This document shows positions 1 through 12,545 of a stretch of 64,000 bases of DNA, one piece after another. A program made the position numbers and the translations under genes. How positions within the stretch are numbered: the stretch's first letter is position 1; each line of letters begins with the position of its first letter. Location of the stretch: the NCBI GenBank assembly GCA_035048485.1, contig CM068583.1, positions 22,667,341-22,731,340 on the forward strand, in the 5' to 3' direction. The DNA is from Pteria penguin. Lineage: Eukaryota; Mollusca; Bivalvia; Pterioida; Pteriidae. The notes under the pieces are model-generated. The model worked only from the letters and a program-made list of their open reading frames with translations, was not told the DNA's origin and made no database searches.

Positions 1-1400
1 ATTTAATTATCTTATAATTGTATATATTCTATATGTTCTCTATACTGATAGATTTGTACAGTTTATGAGGATAAAGATATTGATTGATTGAAATGAAACA
101 TGTAAAATTTTTAAATCATCAAAAAGTCCTTCTTAATTACTTGTGTTGCGTTTAATCATTCCTACCAAATGGTATACATACATTTTTGATCAGTTAAGAG
201 TTTGTGAGAGACAGGCGCGTAGGAACCGCCCCACCGTTTTGTCTTTTGTTTGTTTGTATTTTTTTTTTGTCGATCAGGTACTGCCTTTTTTATCACGCGA
301 AGAAACGTAGCGAAATTCAAAGCCCCCCCCCCCCCCCCCCTCCCCCTTTGAAATGCTTCCTACTGCCCTAAGATATACTGCTTGTTACATTTATTAACAA
401 TCTCTTATTCTGGGTTTTATATGTTTAAAATTGATAAAATCTCAATGAATCCCTCACATACCACTGACCATTGAGACCGGTATGTACACGTAATTACTTT
501 ACACTCTTTATAAAACATATTTGATGGCGGGTTAAGAGTCATGTCGCTGTCTTCACCATAGAACTAAGGGGTATAACCCCAGCTCATTATGTAGCTTCTG
601 AATAAAAGACAGAAAAAGAAATATACGGAGAAAAGTAAGGATTTAAGAGGCTCATTTACGAAATGGAGTAAATATCCGTGGAGAGCAGCTTATGCATATA
701 CTGTATATTATTCAATTTGAAATAAATATAGAAAATATATCATGTGTAACTACTAATATCCGTAACGGGTTGCATTTAGTCACCTACCAAAGCCATAGTT
801 CTCGATGTGGGCACATTTATGTGGGCAACTTACGTCATAATTATATGACGTCATTACAATCAAAAAGTGCGTGTGTATGTTAACGTTATTGTAGTTGCGA
901 TATACCGTATTCTTTAGTGACTGCCAAGACTTTAAGGAGGAGAAAATATATCGGCATAAACAACAAATCGATGGCGTAAACAACAAATCGATGTCAGTTA
1001 TAAAATCGTTATTAACACAGCTGTAATTTCAGGTAATTGAATTGTATTTTAAATAGTTTTGCATTATAAGATAGATAGACGAATGAATGGATAAAAGTGC
1101 TATACAATATCTAAATTATTCTAAATTATTATTCTATTGATTCATATTCAAGAAAGAAAATAAGCATTCTTTCTTATTTAGATATTTTAAACTGATTAAG
1201 TGGTACCTTTCCTAGAAATTAGCGCACAGTTATAACATCAAATAGATATGTAGCGATATAACAAAGTTATTTCTAATTAGGTTTTCGTTCTTCAAGTTTC
1301 AAAAACATTTCTAAATGTGTGGACAATATCTGCAGATATCTCGAAGTATATTTTTAATGTTAAGCTTCTCAAACTATAAAGAAACTGGCATAAAGGCAAA
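1..1400. other. Intergenic, no gene seen
   Basis: AT-rich sequence with a C homopolymer at about 323-340. Short open frames around 692-986 overlap on both strands and have no splice-site context, domain or composition suggesting a gene. Nothing else is recognised. Confidence 0.5.
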
Positions 1401-1680
1401 CATTGTCAGGTACGACGTTATGCGTAAACACTGTCAGGTACGACGTCATACGTAAACACTATCAGGTACGACGTCATACGCAAACTCTGTCAGGTACGAC
1501 GTCCTACGCAAACACTGTCAGGTACGACGTCATACGCAAACACTGTCAGGTACGACGTCATACGAAAACACTGTCAGGTACGACGTCATACGCAAGTACT
1601 GTCAGGTACGACGTCATAGGCAAACTCTGTCAGGTACGACGTCATACGCAAACACTGTCAGGTACGACGTCATACGAAAA
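1401..1680. repeat. 28-bp minisatellite, 10 copies
   Basis: Ten head-to-tail copies of a 28-bp unit start at intervals of exactly 28 bases (CAGGTACGACGT begins at 1407, 1435, 1463 and so on to 1659). Nearly every unit carries CGACGTCA, one base from the CRE/ATF octamer TGACGTCA, and CAGGTACG, which resembles a splice donor. A 128-residue open frame over the array is an artefact of the repeat. Confidence 0.95.
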
Positions 1681-1689
1681 TTATGTGGG

Positions 1690-2439
1690 TGGTTTGATGA
1701 GGAATAAATATCTGTGTTTGTTTACTGTTTTACACGTCACGCCAAGAGTATTTGAATTGAGTGACAACGGATACTGCCTGATGTATTGAAATGATTTGTC
1801 TTCAGTAAATCCGAAATAGTTTACCCATAATGCACCCTAAACAATAGACCGACATGAGGATTCTCATACACAATGAGTTGGGGTGGCACAGGGCAATTTC
1901 TGAAGAGATTTACAAATGTTTGTCCTTAGCAAAAATTGCTTTCTGGTGTCAACATTCCGTATTTAATCTCATAAAATATAATGTGTCACAATGCAGAACG
2001 TATTTAATGAAATCACTTTGTTCGATAATAATGTGTGTTCGCCGACTCAAGAGAAATTCCATTGAGTTATTTAGGACATACTATAGAGACTTTTAGTCGC
2101 GCATACTAGGACACCAATGTCGATATTTTATCAATATGATAAATATTAAACAAATATTGGAGGTCTGTCAAATGCGTTAGCTATAGCACACAAAAATATC
2201 TTGAATTGTGATAAAATGAAGCTCATGAAGGAAGGAGAAGAAGAAACGGAGTGGGAATCTTACCGAGACTGAACCATACATAACATACATACATGTATAT
2301 CTATCTAGAATTGTGGATGAATGGGCATTTTCTCCATAATTCAAGTCATATAAAATGTGAAATTGTGATTGAGTTATAATATTTACTGTGTTTACCATAA
2401 ATTTTTAAGATATTCATCCACACCGACACACACACACAC

Positions 2440-2485
<46 letters not shown>

Positions 2486-2619
2486 ATGCATTAAATCTAC
2501 ACAGAGAGACAGTCATGTTCCCTCATTTAATAGAAGGTATGAAAAGTCACTATTCTATGTGAGGGTACATGGATGAATTAAGTTTACATTTTAGAAATCC
2601 TTTTTCTTTCTTTAAATAG
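1690..2619. other. Intergenic or 5' region of the four-pass gene
   Basis: No recognisable gene. It ends in a GA microsatellite (2445-2480) and a pyrimidine-rich stretch leading to a probable splice acceptor (TAG at 2617-2619) just before the first coding exon of the downstream gene, so an untranslated exon may lie in this stretch. Confidence 0.45.
2445..2480. repeat. (GA)n microsatellite
   Basis: About 18 uninterrupted GA dinucleotides directly after a CA-rich stretch. Confidence 0.95.
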
Positions 2620-2648
2620 ATGCAATCCTCAACGCAAGAAAGTCAACT

Positions 2649-4293
2649 ATGAAATTACTTCTGATCATGTCGCTGATTCAAACGGTGTTAGGATTTATAG
2701 CAATAGTGGTAGGGGTTGTCTACACAGTGTATGGCTCTGGAAACAAGAAATTTCCATTCAATAATGGATTTGCGATTTGGACTGTCACTTCTGTAAGTGT
2801 ACTTAAAATATTATACACAACGCAAGCAGTTGAAAGATATTTGAATTTTAAGATTGTAAGTTTAGAACTGACAAGTACATTTGCAATCATAAATCCGTAT
2901 GTGCTTTTGCTCTCCTTTATTGACTTCGCATCAATGTGAAATACGGAAGTTTCAGGTGCGGATTGTACTATATTGTAGTATTTTAAAAGGTGTTAGAAAA
3001 TTACTAAAGATACTCAATAAATACAGATAAAATGGTGTTACGAAATCTAACATGTCAGTAATGGTTGCTGTATTGGGAATCTCTAAAATGCATTGTATTC
3101 ACTACTTGTAGTAATCATAAAGATATAGATATATATCTACCCAGAAAATAAGACATATATATATAAAGGTAAAAAATATACAGCAAAAATATGACGAAAG
3201 GAACTTTGGTCTCATTAGGTTTTGGTTAAATTATATTGTATGATTCTCATAAGATTATAAGCACTTATTTTCCAAGCACTTTTTTCGGTGTTTTTTTTCC
3301 TGGGGTGTTAAGTTTAATTTTTCCAATTTTTTTTTTGCCCAACATAACTATTTCATGTATTTACAATAAAAATAGAAGTATCATATCATGTAATGCAGTG
3401 TAATATCTTAATGTGTTTTTGTTTCGCCATTACAGTCCGTCATTGCTGGCTGTCTTGGTTTAGCAGCTTCCAGATATGATGTTGATTACGAAGATCGAGC
3501 TCCGAAAGGACTTTCTGGTCTTGTAAGTAGTCATGTAGAATAGAGACATATATAGTATATATACATATACGTAAATGTTTGATTTGTCTGGTGACGATAG
3601 AATATTAATATGCACCGAATGTGAACTATAATTTATAAGACAGTGCAGTGGCGGATCCAGGATTTCCGAAAAAAAGGGGGGGGGGCCGCATGTGTATTAG
3701 CCAAACTACTCAGCCATTTTGGTGCAAAATCTGGATTTTTACTAGTAAATATGTGGCCAAAAGGGGGGGGGGGGCCTCTTAATCCGCCACTGCAATGAGT
3801 GTTGTGTTATATTATACCAGTCAAACTGAAACGTGAGATTTTTCACAATACAAACAATTGCTTGGTAAAATGTTGGCACAGGCAATGGCATTGCGAAACA
3901 CAATACACACACAACTATGTGATCCGCTGGGTCTATAGACAAACATTTTATATAAAGGAAATTATTGGTGCAAAGCTACGTGATTGCGAAATACTCGAAT
4001 TTTATATATTTTGTCCGTGCGAAGTGTCCTTCTTCTCATTTCTGCAATGTTTAACACCACATTAGCATTGATTTTACCTACATGGTGGTAATATGTAGAC
4101 TAGTAGTGGATGAAATAGAAGTACTCGGAGAAAATCTTCCACCACAGATCACGTTCATTTTGTATCCGACCCGGATTCGAGCTCATTCTCCATTGATGTG
4201 AGGTTACCTCACATAACCATGGGAATCCTGGTCTTGCTGTACACAAATGTTGCTGGATCAATAATCACTTATGTAATATAATGCTATTGTTAG

Positions 4294-4370
<77 letters not shown>

Positions 4371-4546
4371 AAAGCACAGGTAAGCGATAACGATACTAAA
4401 ACAATTAAAAAATTGCCAAATTTTCGAAGCAATCTGCTTCTTCTTCAGGACACACACATACAAACACTTACATAAATATAAAAACACGAAAAGAAAGGTA
4501 GAAAATATATACAAAGCACTAGTCTAATAAAAACTGGTTTCTTGAA

Positions 4547-4639
<93 letters not shown>

Positions 4640-6683
4640 TCTTTGAGACAGTTCTCCTTTTAGGCTTACCTTCGCAAAAGGCTCACTAGAGTTACTGTCC
4701 GTTCGTCCATCGTAATTTTTCTGACCTTTTTCTCCTTAACCGTCGGACAGATTTTGATCAAACTTGGTATACTTGTAGTACTAAGAGACTTCTACAAAGT
4801 TTGTGTTTTTCATTTACATCTGTCAACATATGGGACCACCAGACACATAAGTATGCCTAAGAGGGTACCCTACTTTGACAAGTTTCTTCCTCAGAATGGA
4901 TTCATGGATTAAACAACTAATGGTATCTTAGTGATTTAGATGATAAGATTCAAGTTTGTTCTTTTCGTTCAAATCGATAAAAGAATTTTTGACGTTTTGT
5001 TTTGAGGTCATTGTCAATTTGGCCTAATTTCCACCAGTTTCTTGGATTTTCTCTTTGTAGGTTGGGTTGCTTATAATGAATCTATTTTGTGTCTTTTAAC
5101 TGATTTTATTGTCATAAATAGAATTGGAAAGATATGGAATACAACAATAATTTCTATGATTTTTTGGGGGCAAATTTTTGAGATGAAAAAAAGGAGGAGG
5201 GATATACTATTAGCATGTAATCGTGAGCTTTGATGGACATCTACAGAACTAATGGGATGATTTTGTTGAAACTTGGTAGGGTGAATTACTCAAGATCCCG
5301 TACAAATGTTGCTGTTTTCGACCGTCAAGGGGTGGATCCTGGGCTAAATAACATTAGTCCCAGTGGGAATCCACGTTTGACAAACTTCTTTTTTCAGACT
5401 GGCTACATAGGTCACCGAAGCGAATGTATCAGTGTGGTCCAGAAGGGTGTTTTATTAAGTATTGTTCTTTTTGGTTCCATTCTGAAACCAATTTTTTGAC
5501 AGTTTTATATCCCCGCAAACGAAGTTGGATTGGGGGTCTATAGGAATCACCCTGTCTGCCCGGTTAAAATGCTCTGAAAGCAGAGTTTTCTTACGGTATA
5601 AGGAATAGGATTTTCATATTCTCACACGCATTCACCATAACAAGTACTACATTTTGACACCAAGACATTTGACCGCGAGTGACCTTGACCTTAAACTTTG
5701 GCCTCGTGACAATATTTTGGTTAAGAGGTTCTGTAAGCAGATTTCTCTTACAAATGTACATCATGACCTTGGCCTAGACTTACTGCTCATTCTATGAAAA
5801 AAATGTTACTTAACTTTGCTACGGCGATGGTATTTGTCCCGAAAGAACAGTTCCAGTTTGGACATCTTTTTAGACTTAAACATTTCCACATATTTTTGTG
5901 TCATTTTATTGATTTAGTTAGTACAGTGAAGCAGTATATTATTTATTTGCTATTAATTATTTGCCGAAGAGAAGCAATTTACACCCTGCTAAAACCAAAT
6001 CATTACTTAATTTACTGCAAAACAAGATTTTAGATATTATTTGTGTAAATAATTGAAAAAAAATTCTGACAATTCGATGTTCGTAAATGAGCAAATTGTT
6101 TTCAGGTGAGTGACATAGGCCCAATTGGGACTCTTGTTTTGGTTTTTTTACTCGGCTCCCGGCGTTACTTATGTGATAATAGATGGTTGTTCATTGGTTG
6201 AATAGGGTTTAACGTCGCTTTCAACAATTTTCAGTCATTTCTCGATGTGAACCTGAAGGTAACCAATCTTTTTAACCTAGTAGTCGAGTCTATAAGAAAA
6301 GTGCTCAGAAAAGGTATCCGTACAGATTTGATTTGAATGCTTTCATTTCATCTTTTCAGTGGTTCGGCAAATGGATAAATGACATACAAGCCAGTTCCAT
6401 GGCAGGTTTATTCTTTGGATGGTCAATCTCGTCACTAGTTACCGTTGTCAAGGAGAAGGACAAGTCAGATTCCACATTCAAGAACACCGATACTCTTCTG
6501 CCGTTAACTATTGTCATGGTAGTGGTGGGAGTCATTTTGTTCTTCGTTGCCATCCACGAAAATTTCACACACTACCGACGCAGGGTACTTTTTGTTATGG
6601 TGTCGAATCAACAGTACCAAAGATTCTCGCAGAATCAAGGGAACGAAAAGGCCCTAGACTCCAAGGGTTGCTCTATGTATTGA
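2649..6683 (+). CDS. Four-transmembrane protein, family unresolved
   Basis: Three coding exons join in phase 0: 2649-2792, 3436-3522 and 6360-6683. Donors are GTAAGT at both introns and the acceptors are TACAG and TTTTCAG. The product is 184 residues with four hydrophobic segments at about 3-28, 41-62, 89-108 and 124-145, a short loop with the acidic DVDYEDRAPKG stretch between segments 2 and 3, and a basic cytosolic-looking tail (HYRRR) after the last segment. This layout fits MS4A, TMEM212 or MARVEL-type tetraspan proteins. It lacks the conserved cysteine loop of tetraspanins, and I cannot choose a family. The frame is open upstream to the acceptor at 2617-2619, so a few residues could come from an earlier exon. 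A poly(A) signal follows at once, so the 3' end is secure. The function is unknown and a membrane role is inferred from topology only. Confidence 0.8.
3646..3792. mobile_element. Small inverted-repeat element (CAGTGGCGGAT ends)
   Basis: The ends are CAGTGGCGGAT and ATCCGCCACTG in inverse orientation, about 147 bp apart, with G-homopolymer runs inside. A truncated copy sharing the interior lies at 32285-32400 and a diverged one at about 10843-11080. It sits in intron 2 of the four-pass gene. I found no clear target duplication. The ends resemble non-autonomous hAT elements. Confidence 0.65.
4294..4363. repeat. (AT)n microsatellite
   Basis: About 70 bases of alternating TA in intron 2 of the four-pass gene. 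Confidence 0.95.
4550..4638. repeat. (AT)n microsatellite
   Basis: About 90 bases of alternating AT, the second long tract within 300 bases. Confidence 0.95.
4660..5800. repeat. Dispersed repeat of the 'ATGCCCCC' kind
   Basis: The text carries phrases that recur through the window: GACAGATTTTGATCAAACTTGG, repeated 'tgaccttgacctt' words, and a G-rich 'gggggtctatagg' junction. Related text occurs near 36540-37920, 39480-39830, 45350-45740, 51290-51560 and 52150-52620. It has no coding capacity that I can see. It makes up most of intron 2 of the four-pass gene. Confidence 0.5.
6190..6270 (-). mobile_element. Truncated SINE (family A tail)
   Basis: The text matches the tail of the tRNA-derived SINE seen whole at 57995-58166 (TTTAACGTCGCTTTCAACAA, then GGTAACCAATC) but stops before the tRNA-like head. 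Confidence 0.6.
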
Positions 6684-6716
6684 TGCACTCCATAACCTTT
6701 TGTTGTCATCTCAGGA

Positions 6717-6722
6717 AATAAA
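6717..6722 (+). terminator. Poly(A) signal of the four-pass gene
   Basis: AATAAA lies 34 bases after the stop codon at 6683 and is followed by an A tract at about 6739-6750. Confidence 0.75.
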
Positions 6723-6970
6723 TGTAAACATCATACACAAAAAAAAAAAATGCGGATCGTCCCGAGAACGCTGAATGGATTCTTATTGATACAGTTTCCA
6801 GTTCTCGGATACTGCATATTCAGAATATCGTACTTAAAACAATATAAGTACATGTATACATAACATAAATAAATGAATAAAATGAAGTAAATCAAAATGA
6901 CAAAACAAAGTCTCCAAATTTAATTTATCGTATTTTCAGAATATTGTATCATTGATTTTATGCTTTCTAA

Positions 6971-6972
6971 AA

Positions 6973-7027
<55 letters not shown>

Positions 7028-7028
7028 A
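6971..7028. repeat. (ATAA)n microsatellite
   Basis: About 14 tandem ATAA units. Confidence 0.95.
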
Positions 7029-8204
7029 AGAATATGTAAAAACAATGAAAATTACAAAAGAAAGGTTTTAATTGTCTGATATTGAATTTGCACAATATCG
7101 TATGTTTAAAGAACAGTAATAAAATATACAGGGTGGACGAAGGACTTTTACATGGTTTATTAATGTTGGTTATATGAAATACATGCGTTATATTAAAAAT
7201 TTATCGTTTTAAACTATTTATTATTTAAAACTCATTTATAACAATGATGAATGTTGTGAACTTGTAACACATGTACTTTGTGAGAAATGTATACTTAGTT
7301 CTAAGTTTGATCTTATATGCCATATCAATGTATTCGTTTTTATTTCTGTAACACGATCTTTTCTATCTGCCTTTTATAGAAGAGGTTACTTCTAGTATTT
7401 ACATAATTTGGTTATTAAATATTTTAGAATATTTTACATTGTATGTGATGTTATAAAAAGTTTTATTACTTTGTTATATGGGGCCTCGGTGGAAAATGAA
7501 ACCAAGCATTTCATGAGGAATTCCTAGTCCGATTCCCCGGTTGCATAAAGATTCTGAATGTTCATGGTTTATGCCTGTGTTACTACGTCATCCAAAATCT
7601 CCGAATCCAGAAACAGAGGTAACAAGCTGTCAAAAATGATTATTGCAACACAGTCGCCGACTCAGTGAAATTCGTTATTGGACCGTACACATCCCTAAGA
7701 GCATCTTTTGTCTTCATATGGGTAATTTCTTGTAATGTGTACTTACGTTAGAGGACATAAAGAAGAGACGTATCCAGGCGATCGGGAGGCCTGTGGTAAT
7801 GGCATGTTTTGTACTGACTGCTTACCTCTGAATTTTAGGACACCGTGAACGTTCCCGGTGGTGCATTGTTGTTAGTGCCATAAGTCACATGACACCAGTT
7901 ACTTTCGTATTTTGCATTGGATAATAAGCAGTCAGGTGTGCGGGAGGAGTAAGCGTCTTTTGAATGGCTAGCTACACCCGCTATGAAGGCAAGGTTTGAA
8001 TCTGGCTACACGATCCTTTTGTGGGAGGGACGTATCACAAACGCTAGGCTCGCGAAGATGTTGCAATTCACATTAAAATAATTTCACCTACATAATGACG
8101 GAATGTATCTTATGCACTGCGCTTAAAGTATTACCTGTTCAGCAAACCCAACTAAAGACACGAGGGGGTCATATCACTAGACTGGAGTAAGTCTCATCCG
8201 AAAA

Positions 8205-8285
8205 ACAGACACTGAAGAATCGCCGATGGGATTGGAACCCGAGATATCCTGGCATCATCCCAATATTTTACCAACTGAGATACGT
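8205..8285 (-). mobile_element. tRNA-derived SINE head
   Basis: Read on the minus strand, the text has an A-box-like TATCTCAGTTGGTAAAATAT and a B-box-like GGGTTCCAATCCC about 35 bases apart, as in a tRNA gene. No clover-leaf acceptor stem closes properly, so it is called a SINE head and not a functional tRNA. Confidence 0.5.
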
Positions 8286-9569
8286 CGGCAATCTAAATCA
8301 TTAACACGGAGTTGTACTTTTGAAATTAAAAATCACCATTACAATTAAAATCTGAAGATATCCAACCTGTGATACTAAATCTGAGACAGGGCTCTTTCCG
8401 GAATTAATAATCTATTTAAGCACGATTTCGGTTTTCTTTTTTCAAAAATAAACATAAAATGGGACAAATGCATGTATTCTACATCATTTTACGAAATATA
8501 TGGAACCTAAGGTCATACCTCAGAGTAACGCGTTTCACGAATAAAAAATTATGAAAGTGTCGAGCCATTTTGTGAATACATGTGAATACATAAATGTATT
8601 TACACATAACAGCTATGATCCACATAGAAGATAAATGTAACAAAGATAATTTAGCTTTATAAAGCATTGAATTAATACACATGTCTATATTGCAAGTTTT
8701 TGTTCACTCGTAAGTAAATATTTGAGTACTTCAACAACGGTATGACTGATCGATAGAAGGTCAAACTCCGGTCTTTTTTTTTCAAAATTTCATTGGCCAT
8801 ATTACACAGGTACATGTATGAAGAAATGTAAAATAAATCAGTATGGAACATTTTCAACTTACTTCTACTGACAAATCAGGTTTATCAGATTCGGGACTTG
8901 GTTTGTGATGCTATCGTACAACTTAATAGGTTCGTAATTATTCGTAAAATAAAGCATCTCGGTAAATGTTGCTTTATCTGTGTCTCAATCACTAACACAT
9001 TATCAAGGTAGACATTTCATTTTTCTAAGTGCAGACAGAGCAAATTCGTTCCATCAAAGTTTAATATATCTCTGGTGCAGCTCAATAGTCAACTGGAAAA
9101 AAATGATAGACAAAACCAAATAAATAGTCCAACAATAATGAAGCCGAGAGATATATAAAATAAGCAAAAAGGAACAATAAATAGAAGACAAAACAAAGAA
9201 GTACTCAGCAAACATATGTCAGCCTTCAGAGGTAACGAGATCAGGTGTTTGCAAGAGTAAGCATCTCCTGTTTGTTAGGGAAATCCATCACATGACCTGT
9301 AGAAATTGTCGAGTCAGGTAAATCCTGAAGATGGACGGTGCTAAATTCGCTGTTTGGGCCGTCCATGGCCCAATGCATGTCTCCTATTCATATATGTATG
9401 AAGAAACTTGAAATCGTTTAAAAGAAAAGATCGTAGGTGTTGGGAATGCATACTAGTTAAAACTGGGCTTGGATACTGTACATTCATTAATGTTTGTGAT
9501 ACATAAACACATCCCATTTCAGTACTTCGTGCTGATTGTTCTGATATTTGGTTGATGTTCTAACCGAGA

Positions 9570-9640
9570 CATCGTGTGAAACACACGTGGGACCTCACGA
9601 TCTACCCCGTGGGTTTGTCCTCCGTGGGTTTCACACGATG
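9570..9640. mobile_element. 71-bp foldback element with 9-bp target duplication
   Basis: The ends CATCGTGTGAAAC and GTTTCACACGATG are perfect inverse complements. The element is flanked by an exact 9-bp duplication, TAACCGAGA (9561-9569 and 9641-9649). A second member with nearly the same ends is at 23364-23441. A 9-bp duplication is typical of Mutator-like transposons. No coding capacity. Confidence 0.9.
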
Positions 9641-9923
9641 TAACCGAGAACACAAGTATGCTTACAACTACAATACACAGAAGATGCATGGTCTGACTAA
9701 AATACTATATCTACTATTTCCTGGACAAGAGATAAAACTTTGTACTTGTCATGCTTTATTTATCATCACCAGATCGTAATAATGAACGGTTAATGGAACC
9801 CATGACATCATACAGCACTATCTATAACGTCTATTATTCATATCTTTCATTGTGGTTTGAACAATAAAATTGAGGGAGTTGTGTTATATTTTGTAACATG
9901 AACATGAAGGGACAAAATGACTG

Positions 9924-10190
9924 ATTAATTGATTTTTGTTTTACGTCACACCACGAATATTTCACGTATATGGTGCATCTGCCTGATGCGGGGCATACAA
10001 ATTTTGACCTTTGCAACGGACCCACCCGAAGCAGTGACGAATCTTGAACGTGCCATGCATACCACGACACGGGACCTCGGTTTTTACTGTCTCATCCGAA
10101 AGACATGACACAGGCATGACCAGAGCGGGACTCGAATCCCGGCCTCCCGATCAGGAGTCCGACGCGATACCACAAGGCCACGCCAGCCTG
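9924..10190 (-). mobile_element. SINE family B
   Basis: On the minus strand a tRNA-like head (CTGGCGTGGCCTTGTGGTAT, then a B box GGGATTCGAGTCCCG) is followed by a body with AAACCGAGGTCCCGTGTCGT and a tail of the 'AATCAATTAATCA' kind. Copies lie at 25772-26050 (-), 62306-62580 (+) and in fragments at 25480-25680 and 11690-11835. Confidence 0.8.
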
Positions 10191-11139
10191 GGACAAGATG
10201 AAGGCGACCGGAAGGAAAGTATGAACATGTTTATACTTGAAGTATACTTTTTTCGGAGAAGGGCTGAATGATTTTCTGATTACATCAGAAAATCATCCAC
10301 CCCTCTCCGGACTAAGTTTGCTCATATTCCCGTGTTATGTACCTAAAATATAAAAATTGTTCATTCTTTCTGTGGGCTGTGATAACATCCGTGATACCAA
10401 ACTGTGAAATGTGATAAAGTCAGTATATTTTCTTTTTCCTTTTTGTTCTACTTTCTATAATATATTTATTTATCTTCTATGAAATGCATTTTTTAATTTC
10501 AATATGTCATGCTTGTTATGCTTTGTCCGAAGAAATAATAATAAAAACTAGAATACTGAAGAAAAAGACATTTTGAATACACTTGAAAATGAGATTTTAC
10601 TCGATAAGACATCATACTTAAAATCGTGTTTAAAACGTTGGTTACAAGAAGCTCGTATGTTTCCATCTTCCATCTTCAAAGCATAGAGATGATGGCAACA
10701 ATAAAACAGGTTTTGGCTTATCTCGATCTAAATTTATTATTGGTTGCATGTATTACTTCATTGGATCACTGACTGGATTTGTTTGTGTGATTCTTGTTTT
10801 ATATCACACCACACACCAAGATTATTGCAATGACATCTGCAGTAGCGGACTTATAGTGACGGGGCCAGCCCCCCACTTTCCGCCACACATTTAGAAGGCA
10901 TATCTAGATGATAAGGTTGACAACACTCAAACCATGCATAGACATGCTATTATCGAATCTTAATTAGACTGAAATCAGAAATAATATGAGTAAAACTCCA
11001 AATTGGCATCCAAAATGGCTGATACTTGACTTTTAAATGTGGCCCCCTCCTCTTCAAAATCCTGGATCCGCTCCTGGTTTTCCTGATTCCTAATTCTAGT
11101 TTTGAAATACGGGATGAACATGTTTTTATGAAATGTCCA

Positions 11140-11236
11140 CAGGTGCTCGTTTTCATATGAAAATAAGTACGAGACGGAGACGTACAGGGGTGTACAGGGG
11201 CGGAGCCATTGTTTATATGAAAACGAGCACCTGTGA
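11140..11236. mobile_element. Foldback element, about 97 bp
   Basis: The arms CAGGTGCTCGTTTTCATATG and TATATGAAAACGAGCACCTG are inverse complements with one mismatch near the inner end. AAATGTCC occurs directly outside both ends (11131-11138 and 11237-11244), consistent with a 7-9 bp target duplication. No coding capacity. Confidence 0.75.
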
Positions 11237-11689
11237 AAATGTCCACTACATTCCGTACTCAGAGATGCCTTGGTTTTACAGGTGAGAGACCTTTATAGCA
11301 AATTGGGTCTGTTGTCTGATGTGGATAAATTTAGGATTTTATTTTCATGTGGGAATATTTTCCAAATAGTAGCCAAAACATGCCATCAAATATTATGCAG
11401 AAATAGTCACTTGTATTATTGAATGAAGTTTTTATATTAAAGGTGTGCCATACATTTGATATCTTGTAAGACTACTTTTACGCAGAAAACACACCATTAA
11501 CAATAACCTTATCTCTTTAGGTGGCACATAGTCGTAAATTTGATTTAACCTTACTGATGTGATTAGTTTCTCGTAGTTCTATTAAAAATGACAATGTATG
11601 CATTGCTATATGTTTGATGTTTTTACACTTACATATTGGTGAGATAATCTGAATCTGAAATGCTTAGAAATTTAGACCTATGCTACGAC

Positions 11690-11835
11690 TCCAACAGAAG
11701 CAATAATAAATCCTTTACGTGCCACGGAACCTTGGTTTTCACTGTCTTATTTAAAATACAGGACATCCAAGGGACTCGAACTCGGGACATCTCAGTCACA
11801 AACCAAGCACCTTGCAGACTGGGGTCGCTGATTCT
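11690..11835 (-). mobile_element. SINE family B fragment
   Basis: Shares the body (TTTACGTGCCACGGAACCTTGG, 'ttttcactgtctta') and a degraded tRNA-like head with the copy at 9924-10190. Confidence 0.55.
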
Positions 11836-12479
11836 AGTAAATGGACAATTGAACTCCCTCTCCTCTCTCTCCCTATCTGAATATATATATATATATACAT
11901 GAATTGACCTTATTATACATACTATTCTATAAACTGTAATGCTTTTATTCAATACACTGAATGAACAAAAATTAAGGGAAAACCCCTTCTTTTAAGATGT
12001 GAATTATAATTGCCGACTAAATTTAATAAAACCCCCCCCCCCCCAATAATCAAACCAATGCAACGTAGGTAATAATAATTGATACAGATGCCTCAGTCTA
12101 TATTCAAACTGTTAGCTTATTAAAACACGGTGCAAACAGAGTCCAAAGCAATATACATGTATATGTGTTCTCATTCTTATCTTTTCCTTTTGTGTCTTTA
12201 ATAAAAGAGAAAATAGATCATAATTATCATAATAAAGGACTGAGGGACAACTGTTACGAATAATGTTATAATAAAGACAATGCGTCACTCTATTGTCTCT
12301 CACACGTGTGTAACATAGGAGAGGAAGGTAGCTTTATTCCAACACAGAGAAGCTTCCGTTGTTTATCACTCATAGATAAAATTAAACGATGGAATATGAT
12401 AATGCAATACAGAAAGAAATAGCGATTTTTAGGTTTTGTAACGACATTTCTATATAAGATTTGAGATTAATAAAACGTT

Positions 12480-12545
12480 GATAGACAATCGCATCTACAG
12501 AATTACAGTTTCTAAGAAACTGGCAGAGAGACGTTAACAACAATG
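12480..12545 (+). other. First exon of the LRR gene, mostly 5' UTR
   Basis: A strong donor, ATG|GTATGT, ends this exon at 12545, so the exon's last three bases are an ATG. The next exon starts at 13324, directly after CTGCAG, in phase 0 to that ATG. The 5' limit of this exon is a guess. Confidence 0.6.

Larger units (their letters stand above)
6752..12480. other. Intergenic, repeat-rich, no gene recognised
   Basis: No open frame here has coding character. The stretch holds an (ATAA)n tract, SINE pieces at 8205-8285, 9924-10190 and 11690-11835, and foldback elements at 9570-9640 and 11140-11236. The rest is AT-rich sequence in which I see nothing. Confidence 0.5.

Noticed and set aside
1403..1789. 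128-residue open frame
   Set aside because: The repeated residues cycle with the 28-bp minisatellite in shifting frames. No domain.
4281..4514. Open frames rich in Ile and Tyr
   Set aside because: Translation of an (AT)n microsatellite.
8205..8285. Possible tRNA gene
   Set aside because: A and B boxes are present but no acceptor stem or anticodon arm pairs well. A SINE head is the better reading.
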